This document shows, piece by piece, positions 46,330 to 56,040 of a stretch of 64,000 nucleotides of DNA (position 1 is the stretch's first letter; the number at the start of each line of letters is the position of its first letter). The DNA comes from Apostichopus japonicus. Its lineage: Eukaryota > Echinodermata > Holothuroidea > Aspidochirotida > Stichopodidae. The DNA lies in contig NC_092567.1 in the NCBI RefSeq assembly GCF_037975245.1, positions 8,184,714 to 8,248,713 on the forward strand. The letters are read 5' to 3'. The notes under the pieces are model-generated. The model saw only the letters and a list, made by a program, of their open reading frames with translations. It had not been told where the DNA came from and made no database searches. A program made the position numbers and the translations under genes.

Positions 46330-46470
46330 CACAAAATATTAAGGTGTCCCAAAATTTCAAAATTTGGAATTTGCTTTCTCAATATTTGGCATTTTTATCT
46401 CAAGATTTTTACCTCAAAAGTCCAAATTTTGACATTTTCATCTCAAAACTTTTAACTCAGATTTTGAAGT
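46330..46470. repeat. Degenerate TTTTNTCTCAAAATTT array
   Basis: Five to six copies of a roughly 25-bp phrase such as CATTTTCATCTCAAAACTTTT, TTTTTATCTCAAGATTTTTA and TCCAAATTTTGA. It is the reverse-complement style of the array at 34320-34735. Confidence 0.6.
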
Positions 46471-48625
46471 TACAAGTGTCTTCATCTGCCAAATTTGTAG
46501 AACTGACCATATTGTATGGCTATTGACCAGCTGAACAGGGTACTTTATAAACCTTTGGTGATCTAAAATCTAGAAAGAGACTCCCCTGCCCCCCCCCGAG
46601 AGTGGTGTAACTAGGTCAATGTAGCCAATGCAGTCTCCAGCGGCCTGGTGCCATTAAATGAAGAAAAATGATATAAAAACACATCCACCAAAGCTGACAC
46701 ACTAAATTATATACAAAATTTATCTCCTGATGAGTGGAAATTCAAATGACATTCTTTCCTCAATAGGAAAGAGAGGTGCAAAATCTCACAAATTACTCAG
46801 TCAAGCTCAAACCATGCATAGTTGGGTTTGTGTGAGGTTGGACTATCTTTTTGGAGCTCTTTGATATCATTGCACCACACCTTTATTTGCCACTTCCACT
46901 AAACAATGGACAATCTGGTACAAGTTTGATGGTTTGCTGATTAATTATTTTCCTTCATCTGGATTGTATTCTCTGTGATTGTCCATGTATACAGGGTAGT
47001 TAGCCAGAGACATACACATATCTATTTCTGACCGAGATTCTCAATATGTCCTATCATTAGGACTTAAATCTCATTCACATCACTTTCTTTTCTCTTCATT
47101 AAGTTAACTTGAATTATCCTGAAGCGAGCTATTAGGGGATCACCTACTCTACCTGTAGTCACCCATTTTTGTTGGAAGTTTTCATACTGTGCTGACAAGG
47201 ACAATGAAAAGTTCATCGTCTGATAATTTCTCCATGTGATGGTAATCACATAAATGGTTAGTGTAGAACAGTGATAGTAATGTTTAAACAACCTCTTGTA
47301 GATTTTTTGGGATAGCATCGCAGATCAAGCATTACTCTTTTATTTCCATTCACCCCCACTAAAACAATTTTATATAAAGGTTTACCTCATCCACTCAAAA
47401 TACAACTGACAGAATTAATCCATAAAAAGGACATTAAAATTATCAGGTTCTTGCTAAATTAATCCAGTACTTGGTATGATTGTAATGAACTTGCCATGAC
47501 ACAATAGCTGCCTAAACACCCTCTGGTACATTTTACCATTTGCCAGACTTAAATAAAAAATGCCTTCTGAGACTCAAATGAATAAGGTCTTCTAGAACTC
47601 CTGACACTCCCAGAACAGTAAGACTAGAAGACAACGCATTGGTTTGTATGAAAGTAGTTTGGGCTATCTACAAATATGTCTTCTGTTTAGGGATTTATTT
47701 TCTTCAGGTTAAAACCAAATTCTCGAAATACAATTTATGAATATTCTATAATTGATGTGGAAGCATTAAAAAATTCAACTCGGTATGTATTGCTAAACTA
47801 TGTGTTAGAGGTATTTGTAGTGTCAAACACTCCATCAAACAAAAACTTGATTAATTTAGGTAGGTCACACATGGGTCACACAACTTATGGATATCATCTT
47901 TAACTTTAATGTACTTTGTTTGTTATGATGTTTATTTACTGTAGAACAGTAGAGATGACGGTTTTTAACATTTGCTTACATATTGGAAATATGATTTGAA
48001 ATATAATTGGACAGTAAAATGCAAATCAACTCCACCTTTAGTATTCATCTCAAAGGTGTCTATCATATCAGCTGAAGATTATGGTTGGGTTTGTATCTCC
48101 TTTACTGCTATGATATTTTCTCCAAACTCCTAAGATTCAGTATCACATTTTGTGAGGCTAAAGAAGCATTATTCAAATAAGGTGTACACAAAATCAGTGA
48201 CTTTGAAAGCCAGGCACAGTTCCATGCACAATTGTGTCACCAGAACCACTTTTCATGTCTTTGTTTATCCTAAGATAAAATATACTATTCTTTATCACAT
48301 ACTTCATTTAGTTTGTATTAAAGGTTCAATGCTTGTCTCAATTTCAGATTTTTTTTTTATATTCCAATTATTTTGGTATTTGTTGAGCTGTATATTATGT
48401 TCTTTAAGTTATTTTGTAATTCAGTAATAATGTTATAAGAGAGTGTTTGGGGTAGGGGGTGGGGGCATCAGGCTGATGTCCATTGGCAAAGTTGGTAATG
48501 AAGTTACTGTAAAAGTTGTGAAAGCAAAAAGTACCAATTAGACTGTGTGCAGATCACTTTAGTATTATCCAAAGGATTGCAAGCATGTTAACAATTATAG
48601 CCTATTATTATTTGTTTATGGATAC
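46471..48625. other. No gene seen
   Basis: AT-rich spacer. A possible 20-nt minus-strand exon at 47386-47405 is discussed under rejected items. Nothing else was recognised. Confidence 0.45.
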
Positions 48626-49224
48626 ATATTATAAAACTTACTGGTTTATATATTTACGAGTGACCCGCTAACCTGTCTCCCCATAATCTTAGCACCGCAT
48701 TCTACCGTGTCTAGTATGCCCTGGTTATCTTTTAACACTGTGCACCCTCAGTGACCGGTCATACCCGGTCAGTGACCTTCCTTCTCATGAGACAACTTCC
48801 CTTCCAAAGTGACTACTGGCGCGACCTCGGATGGGTGGGGGGGGTGGAGGGAAAACCCGCCACCCGCCGAGCTCGCCGAGAAGAAAATATTACGCTAACA
48901 AAGACTGCTGACGCCTCCAGGCGTGGGGTGAGCCCACCCCGACCTGTCGGGGGCCTGCTCTCCGTTACACCGTAGGCGTGCCTACCCCTAAGCTAACAGA
49001 GGCCTAATTGGAACAAGGGTACGCGGCCCATACTACCTTAGATGGTATAGAGTAACTTGGTATATCAAAATAAGGGAAACAACACTCACCGATAGACAAG
49101 GAGCCGTAGGTGAACCAGTGAATGGCTAAGTCTATCGACGAGAAGCGGGGAGTCATGAGTCAGGTCGAACGACCGCTCCCCCGTCCGGCCGTGTCCCACC
49201 TCCCTCGGGGGAGGGTGGCGAGAA

Positions 49225-49335
49225 ATGGAGACAGGTAAGCGAGTCACTCGTAAATATATAAACCAGTCAGTTTTATAATATTTACTTCGTTCCCCGCTTA
49301 CATGTCTCCCCACAACACATTAGCACCGAATGGCA
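49225..49335. repeat. Internal complementary region of the DIRS element
   Basis: 49225-49272 is the inverse of 48626-48690 (CTGGTTTATATATTTACGAG is common). 49268-49335 is the inverse of 55131-55080 (TTTACTTCGTTCCCCGCTTA, GTCTC.CCACAAC). The junction reads AGTTTTATAATATTTACTTC. In DIRS biology this region templates the joining of element ends into a circle. Confidence 0.8.
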
Positions 49336-49399
49336 CTGCCTGATGGTGGGAGGCCCGACGGGTGGGACCGCCGTAGCTCGCATCACCGAGCGACCAAAG

Positions 49400-49990
49400 C
49401 CGAATCGGCCTGTGGCATGTCCGATAAGTAGCAGGCGACGAAGCGATCGGAGTCTTTCAAGCCGTCGCCTTGCAGATGTCCACTATCGGAAAGCCTGCAA
49501 ACTGGGCTGTAGAAGCTGTGAAACCCCTGATGTTGTGAGCCCTAGATCTGCCTGGACCTGTATCCAGAGGGCGGATGGTTTCCACCAATCAGCGGGACAA
49601 GGTATCCTCCCAGGCTGCTGAGTATGGCACTCGAAGGAGGAAGAAAAGGGATGTCGAAGTACCCAAGAGATCTTGTGTGCTGTTGAGGTACCACTTCAGT
49701 GCCCTAACGGGAAACCGTAGCCTGTCCTCGGGGATCAAAGAGAAGGTCTCTGTTGATGTCTCCCGGTAGGAGAGCCCAAACGTGGTTCTTAGCGAAGAAG
49801 CAGGGGTCGAGAACTATCAGCACCCCACAAACCGTAGGACTGAAGGCGCCTTAGTCAAGGCGTGCCGTTGTTGCCTGGCGTGGAGCCGTAGAGGAAGGCG
49901 GCAATAGCCGAACGATAGTTCTTGATCGTGGATACTCCGAATCTCCGTAGGCGGAAAACGTAAGTCGCCACGGTTGTTCTCCCTCTGGCG
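49400..49990 (-). pseudogene. Tyrosine recombinase remnant of the DIRS element
   Basis: The minus strand shows an N-terminal SAM-like segment TTVATYVFRLRRFGVSTIKN followed by YRSAIAAF (near 49880-49960), a central LRFPVRALKWYLNSTQDL stretch (near 49670-49730), a C-terminal block AHNIRGFTASTAQFAGFP with the HxxR box (49526-49537), and, after a frameshift, KDSDRFVACYLSDM, where the tyrosine aligns with the expected catalytic Tyr (near 49427). Several frameshifts and a stop (near 49467) make it non-functional. This recombinase inserts DIRS circles without an integrase. Confidence 0.8.
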
Positions 49991-50009
49991 GCCAAAGTCC
50001 TTTCTGTCT

Positions 50010-50820
50010 AAGGGAATACCAGAAAATATCCAGGCAACTTATTGTAGGCCCTTGCTGTCTGGGTGAGCCAGCGCCCCCTGTTTCTGGGACAACCGATGTG
50101 TTGTGTCCGGCAGGATCGCCGGCTCGGCCGCGAGGAGCTGGAGAATTTTTCCCGAACCAGGGTCAGCGGGGCCGCTATGATGGATCTGCCCCAAGAATGG
50201 CGGATCTCCCTCAGTACCTTGCTGATCATGCCAAGAGGGGGAAGATGTAAGTCTCCGGTCCGTCTCGCGACAGGGACCTGGCGCTATGTGGAAGGCCTGC
50301 GGGTGGGACCGCCTGAAAAAAGATGGGCAGCCCATTGTTGCCCTGTGTCGCAATCAGGTCTGTCAGAGGTCTGCCGAACATGTGGAAAAACCTACCGCAT
50401 GTTCGTTGCGAAAGGGTCCACTCTTCGGGGTGGAGCTGTCCCCTGGGCAGAGCATCGGCCATCACATTCTCCTTTCTGGCTATCTGAGAGACTCGTAGGG
50501 CCATGCCAGATTCTGCAGCTGTGGTGAGGGTCTCCCATGCCAGACGGCACAATCTCTCTGACCTGGTGCCACCCTGTCTGTTGATGTAGCTACAGTATGT
50601 CACCACCGTCGTGTTGTCTGAGAGGATGATGGTGCCCCATACCTGGGCGCAGGAGGATTCCATAGAGCCCCCAATCCTGAGAGCGAGGCGAAAGTACATG
50701 AGACCTGATATTGTTATCTTTGGCAGAAAGAGTGTTAGAGCAGATCCTTTGCCCTGCTGACGCCACTGTGGTGTAGGAAAGCGGTTTCTTTGTATCTGCT
50801 GCCAAAGAAGTCGAGGAGAG
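50010..50820 (-). pseudogene. DIRS reverse transcriptase/RNase H C-terminal remnant
   Basis: The minus-strand frame at 50226-50699 encodes ILSDNTTVVTYCSYINRQGG, then ARKENVMADALPRGQLHPEE and FGRPLTDLIATQGNN, the RNase H segment and following region of DIRS-type polyproteins. A frameshifted continuation (50008-50229) reads ISKVLREIRHSWG. Upstream of about 50820 the homology stops abruptly, so the polymerase palm is missing. The region is GC-richer than its surroundings, as is the whole element. Confidence 0.85.
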
Positions 50821-51049
50821 TGGCCTGTATGTTGACCTTGTTAGCGCTTGCAGAACAGCAGCACTTGCAGCACTGCTAGCCGTACCACAGTACCGCTGAT
50901 GACTCCTTCAGTTTTCAACCAGTTGCAATTACAAAACTCTGAAGAAAAGGAATGTCTTCATGATGTAGACCTAAGCTGTACCCTGTAGGGAGGTTTAATG
51001 GAGGTTCGTTCCATGATAAATCATATTAATAATAATATTGAGGATTGAT

Positions 51050-51290
51050 AAGGCGCAGACCTAACCAATGAAAAAGATGCCAGAGGCGACTAACGATATT
51101 ACCCTGGTCAACGATAACCTGTCAAACATAGAGACAAATACCTCCTGGATGGAAAAACGCAATGGAGAGAACGTGCCTTGCCCAGGGAAACAACGGAATG
51201 ATCTGGCCAGGACTCAAACCTGCAAGCCTTAGATCACCAGTCCACTGCCTTCAACACTTCACCACAGTACTCTCGAAAAATGAGTACTGA
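51050..51290 (-). mobile_element. tRNA-derived SINE-like copy
   Basis: On the minus strand, GCAGGTTTGAGTCCTGGCC (near 51225-51207) fits a pol III B box (GGTTTGAGTCC), preceded by an A-box-like GTGGACTGGTGATCTAAGG and followed by a non-tRNA body down to about 51050. A related segment containing GATCACCAGTCCA lies at 26680-26725. Confidence 0.6.
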
Positions 51291-51519
51291 ATGGAAAGTT
51301 TGCTTCATCAGAATGTTAATCAATGCTACAACTGCTTCTGTTTATGTGACTCCTACAACTATATGTATGTATTTATGAATGTATTTTAGATCATCCTGCA
51401 ATTAGGAACTCGCGAAGAAGCCTCATTGGCTTATCAAAGCTGCAGGCTGACCGAAGTCAGTCTGTTACATTCATATTTAACGTCCATGATTATGAATTGT
51501 CAACAAGTCTGTAACTGGA

Positions 51520-51615
51520 CAATATACATTAATCTTGGAGTAACTCGAACCGGGGACCTTTTGATTGAAAGGCTTTAACCACTGAGCTAACTGAGCTATA
51601 GACCTACTCATCAGA
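51520..51615 (-). mobile_element. tRNA-like SINE head or tRNA pseudogene
   Basis: On the minus strand TAGCTCAGTTAGCTCAGTGG followed by TTA (A box) and CCCCGGTTCGAGTTACTCC (B-box-like) are separated by a CCTTT...AAAGG anticodon-type stem. The acceptor arm does not pair cleanly and the D arm seems duplicated, so a functional tRNA is unlikely. Confidence 0.6.
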
Positions 51616-52639
51616 AACAAACTCCCAACAGGGGCCGTGAAGATGGTGAGAGGGTGGGCTTGTAGAAATTCCACCTCATAAATCCCTGGCTGCTTAACGG
51701 AGCTTAACGGGGAGTTACTCAGCAAACACAAAAGCGTTATTAAACGTTTAGTCTAATTTTGTTATGATAACGTTATTTGTGGTGTATGAAATATGTCACC
51801 GAAAACGTTTTCGGGCTATTATTTCAAAACAATTTTCGTTAAGACATTAATATAACATTTATATAACATTAATATCTCATAGAAACGTTATGTCGACGTT
51901 TTTACAACACCACATTTAACGTAATAAACACGTATTAAATGTTATGATAACGTACCCGTTACTTCTCAACGCTCTTCATGTCGAGATGTGTCAATTTCGT
52001 TGTGTAGTAAAGGTTTACAACTTACTATTAAAACCACCTAGCGCATAGTCACGACTAGGCCACCAGGTGCTTCGAAATGCAACTCTGCTTAAAATGTCGG
52101 AACATCGAACATTATTCATGAAGCGCATACTGTGTGTTCGAAGCGTGTTAGCGCTTATAACTTTGCTGGGGTTTAATCCTACCCCTTTTCAACTTACTAA
52201 CGCGTTTGTCTTGGTAATTCACCCAAGAAATAGAGAGAAAGGCTTATTCCATGGGAATCGCTCAGGTATTCGACAGCTCGTTGAAGCAAACGTTAAGATT
52301 ACACGTGTCAAGCCAGGTGACTGCTTGCCCCCCCCCTCCTCTCATAACAAATGTATAGCGTTGTACATATTCCTGGCAGTTTGCCAAGGTTCTAAGAAGT
52401 TTTCGTTTTCCTGGCACTTTGCCAAGTTTCGAGAAAGTTCTCTTTCTGGCAGTTTGCCAAGGTTCTAAAGTAACAAGAATAGTCTTGCGAACCGATTTGA
52501 AACCTTTCAGTCTTGCGCATTTTAACATGTTCTGGAGGGGGATCCACAAGTTTTTTTTAAACAACAGTGTCTTAAACATAAGTAAGGTTTTGAACCTAGA
52601 CATATGGCGATGAATTATAATGAGAGAGAAGCATAATTA

Positions 52640-53640
52640 GCGAGGAGAATATAACCCACGAATGCTCAGGAAATCTATGTCATGTCCTGGTTTCTGCTGG
52701 TACTTGTTGAAGACACATTTGGGATGTGTAGTGATTAATGGTGTAGCGAATGCAGCGTTTTTCACCAATTGATTCGAACTTGTCGTCCCAGCTCAAGCTG
52801 CTAATTCCGGGGGGAAACACTCCCCCCGATGAAGGAGACTTTTCCTCCTCCGGGAAGCGGGAGTAACCGTCCTATGTAACCCCGAAACCTAGGGGGTCAA
52901 CCTCGTCGTCTAGGCCGGACGGGCTGGCCGTGGGTTGCGATCGCTCCTCGGCACCGATGTCTGTGTTCGGTGCCCGTCTTTAACCTTCCCCCTCTTAGGC
53001 TGGGGATAAGTATATCTCCGTTGGCCGTGGGAACCTCGCTCGGGCCTGCCCTCTTTTCGGATTAGGCGCTTGCCTTTACTACCCCGTTCTGGCGGCCCCG
53101 GCCGCGGCTCCGGCTAGTAGGTCTGCGGACCGGGCTTCTGCCCCTGCTACTCCATTCTGGGGGCACATCAGTCGTCGTTCTCATCGGTTCCCGGCTCCGG
53201 GCCGTGCTCTGGGATCCGGAGTGGAACCTCGGTTCCGCACTCCCTGTGAGGTCTCGCCGGACCCGGGGTCTCGCCAGACCCGGGGTCGCGTCGGACCCGG
53301 GGTCGCGTCGGATCCGGGCTCCCGGAGCCCATCTCTGTGTGCTTACCACGCCTTACCACTCTCTTCGACCCAGACATTCTGTCCGTTCCGGTCGGAATTT
53401 CTAATGGGCTTTTTATTGGCCTTGAGCCTTGCCCTTAGCTTCCCCTTTGGTCAAAAGATCCGAACGGCGTCGGGACCTTGGGATGGGCAATTTCTCCTTT
53501 TCTCTCTCTCTCGCTACTCTGGCCCTCTCTTGGCCAGTCTTCACTCCATCTCCCACCAACTTTCTCGCTTCTTCCCCACCTCTATTCTCTCCTGCAATTC
53601 CCTCCCCTCTCGGAGAACCTTAGGGGTACGGGATGAGGTC
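52640..53640 (-). pseudogene. Possible gag-like first ORF of the DIRS element
   Basis: GC-rich segment, strikingly unlike the host background, lying between the right DIRS terminus and the polymerase remnant in the position of the DIRS first ORF. On the minus strand, pieces such as WDDKFESIGEK and, in a shifted frame, FATPLITTHPKCVFNKYQ (about 52690-52770) look protein-like. The 53168-53377 part is a low-complexity Arg/Pro/Gly stretch arising from a GGGTC(G/T)CG(T/C) tandem repeat (53258-53320). There are many stops, and the assignment rests mainly on position and composition. Confidence 0.35.
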
Positions 53641-53959
53641 CAGTTTATCCCGGAGCTTCGAACGCTGGCTAGCCAGCCATGTGTCAAATTCTTGCCAAAG
53701 TACTGGCGTAAACAAGATTTAGACCAACAAAGGTCTCTGTGCTACAGGTCCTGCCTCTGGGGCAAGGATCCTGGCCATCCCACGCCCGATCAGGGCAGAA
53801 CATCGAACAATTGACACATTTTATTAAGTGGATCCGATTATATGACTGAAAAACTCACGTTAGGAAAGACTAGAAGGAGTATTCTATTGTACGAACGTAA
53901 ACTAGCCATTCGGAAGAAGCAAGGTGGGGATGTAAACTAACAGAGAGTAGAGATACGTG

Positions 53960-54720
53960 ACAAAAAATATCGCGCCCCGCTAGGGGCTCGCGGCTTACAA
54001 AGTACGCTACAAAAGTGAAATCCCAAAACGATCCAACATCTTATAAGAAGTAAAATAAAAGATGTAAACAAAGGCGAGATACCGCCTATCCGCAAAATGC
54101 GGAACCACTACAAGGTACGCTAAAAGTGAAAACCAACACTTTCAAAATGCGACCAAGAAACGATGTTCATGAAAAGAGCAAACATCTTATAAGAAGTATA
54201 ACAGATAAAGACATGTAAACAAACACGAGATACCGCTCATCCGCGCTAAATGTGAAATAGGGGCTCGTGGCTTACAAAGTACTCTGCAAAAGTGAAAACC
54301 CAACACTTAAAGAGCGAACAAGTAACGAAAATACATGAACACAATCATAACATCTTACGAGAACCCACCTATCCGCGAAAGTGCGGAGAAGGGGGAACAT
54401 GGCTACAAAGTGTTCTACGAGTGAGACTCCCGACACTTAGGAAGCGAACGAGTAACGAAAATATATGGAAGTACAAGTAAATATATGGAAATACATGAAG
54501 GCAATCATGAAACAAACAAACATCTTAATCGAACCGCCTATTTCGATAGTACGGTATAGGTGACCGCGGCTTACAAGGTACGCTACAAGAGTGAAAACCA
54601 ACACTTAAAAGCGTGATTAGTAACGAACGTACATAAAACAAGCATAACATCTTAGGAGAAGTTTAACAGCTAAAAAAAACATGTACACAAGATAACAACC
54701 GTCTATCCGCGTACCAGAAC
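53960..54720. repeat. Subterminal tandem repeats of the DIRS element
   Basis: About five diverged copies of a 130-150-bp unit, each with CCGCCTATCCGCG, GGCTTACAAAGTACGCTACAA, GTGAAAACCAACACTT, AGCGAACAAGTAACGAAAAT and ATCTTATAAGAAGT-like words, between the gag-like segment and the right terminus. Confidence 0.75.
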
Positions 54721-55689
54721 GGAGTAAGGCAATCGAACGAAGTAGTTTCGCGGAACTACTACCGGAGAAAATAACGTTACGCTAACAAAAAACGAACGCA
54801 TGGGCGAGAGTGCACACTAAAAACAGCCCCGAAACTACCTTCCCTATAAGAAAAGGATACTGAAATAGGCTGTTTGAACGTCTAGAAATCCTATTGGGAA
54901 ACTTCTAGGTAAAAATCCAAGGTATCTCGGGCAGTTTCCGAAAGGAAATTTTTCCCAGTACGAAAAACATATGTAGACACTTTGGGTGGTAGAATGAGAA
55001 AGAAGGTCACTGACCGGGTATGACCGGTCACTGAGGGTGAACAGTGTTAAAAGATTACCAGGGCATACTAGACACGGTAGAATGCCATGCTGAAGTTGTG
55101 GCGAGACAGGTAAGCGGGGAACGAAGTAAATTTTCAAAAATTATTTAGCTCTAAAAATAAAGCGCCTTTCCATAAAATGTATGAACTTGCAATTATTGAG
55201 TTGTTTCAGGGACAGAGAGTCATTAGCTTGTATATATATCTGTGAGCAATGGAATAATTGTTGAGTACATCTTAAAAAGGCAAACTCAATAATAAAGGTT
55301 TTCATTGTTTGCATTAATATATCTAGTTCAGATATTCTCAACAAACAATAAGTAACAACTGACTGTTATTGCATTTGTCTTATCTCATCATTAGGTAAAT
55401 GTGGAATAACCAGTCTCGAGATGATCTTTGGGGGATCACCTGATACGGATCTTGCACATACTGGTTTACAATATGCTGATCAATGGTATTGGTAAAAGTG
55501 TATAAATAGTGTATAGCATGACTGGTGGGCTGGGTTGTAGTTAATTAGATTTTAATCTGGGTAGAAAGTGACTTTTTGGTTTCGATGCTATTTGTAACCT
55601 TTGCGTTCATGATAGCGTATGCGAGTGTGTGTGGGGGGGGGGTGAATTTGTGATGCCCATTTTGTAAAGACGGAGGAAGGGAAAGTCAG

Positions 55690-56040
55690 ACCAATTTAAT
55701 ATTTCGGTGCACCAGTGGTCAATTTGTGAAACCTTGTAAACACGATATCTCAAATAAAAAAGCTTGAGAGGATTTCATATTTAGTGTGTAAAAGTACCAC
55801 AATAAGTACAAGAGGCCTTTGTTTTTGGTGGAGGTCAAACGTCATTTGGGTCACAAGGGGTCAAATTGTGAAAACATTGTGAACACGATATCTCAGGAAG
55901 GGAAAGTCAGACCAATTTCATATCTCAATAATGGATTATCGGGCCGACCTCTTATTTAGTGTGTAGACGTACCACGTTGAGCTTAAGAAGACTATTGTTT
56001 TTGATTGAGTTCTTAAAACCCTTGTAAACATGTACACCCT
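55690..56040. repeat. Interspersed repeat, opposite-strand relative of 38090-38560
   Basis: Two units with GACCAATTT(A/C)ATAT, ATTTAGTGTGTA(A/G)A(A/C)GTACCAC, TGTTTTTG and GGTCA(A/C)(A/T)TTGTGAAA. The first also has GTCATTTGGGTCACAAGGGG and AACACGATATCTCA. Non-coding. Confidence 0.7.

Larger units (their letters stand above)
50821..52600. other. Sequence interrupting the DIRS element
   Basis: Holds two tRNA-like SINE copies (separate entries), an AT-rich part (51725-51960) with GTTATGATAACGT at about 51763 and 51938 and many AACGTT words, and a threefold repeat of CTGGCA(G/C)TTTGCCAAG(G/T)TTC at 52372-52470 of about 47 bp each. No gene is supported. Confidence 0.5.
48626..55131 (-). mobile_element. 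DIRS-type retroelement with inverted termini and internal complementary region
   Basis: The left terminus (48626-48790) and right terminus (54990-55131) are inverted copies of each other over about 120 bp (GCATTCTACCGTGTCTAGTA, TGCCCTGG, TTTTAACACTGT, CCTCAGTGACCGGTCATAC). Between them, 49225-49335 joins a complement of the outermost left end (GACAGGTAAGCGAGTCACTC then TAAATATATAAACCAGT) to a complement of the outermost right end (TTTACTTCGTTCCCCGCTTA). That is the internal complementary region expected of DIRS elements. Coding remnants read on the minus strand: gag-like at right, RNase H, then tyrosine recombinase at left. Foreign sequence with SINEs replaces most of the reverse transcriptase (50830-52600). 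Confidence 0.85.

Noticed and set aside
47386-47405. 20-nt minus-strand candidate exon LYFEWM (acceptor TTCTGTCAG, donor GTAAAC)
   Set aside because: Too short and not frame-neutral between the predicted neighbours (0 in, 0 out needed).
49343-50527. Plus-strand open frames at 49343-49769 and 50063-50527
   Set aside because: Antisense to the DIRS recombinase and RNase H remnants; the minus strand has recognisable motifs.
51520-51615. Functional tRNA gene
   Set aside because: A-box and B-box-like sequences are present, but the acceptor stem does not pair and the D arm is duplicated; better explained as a SINE head or tRNA pseudogene.
53221-53814. 197-codon plus-strand open frame
   Set aside because: Lies in the GC-rich DIRS segment whose other genes read on the minus strand. 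Residue composition reflects GGGTCGCG-type repeats and pyrimidine runs. A minus-strand gag-like reading fits better, though weakly.
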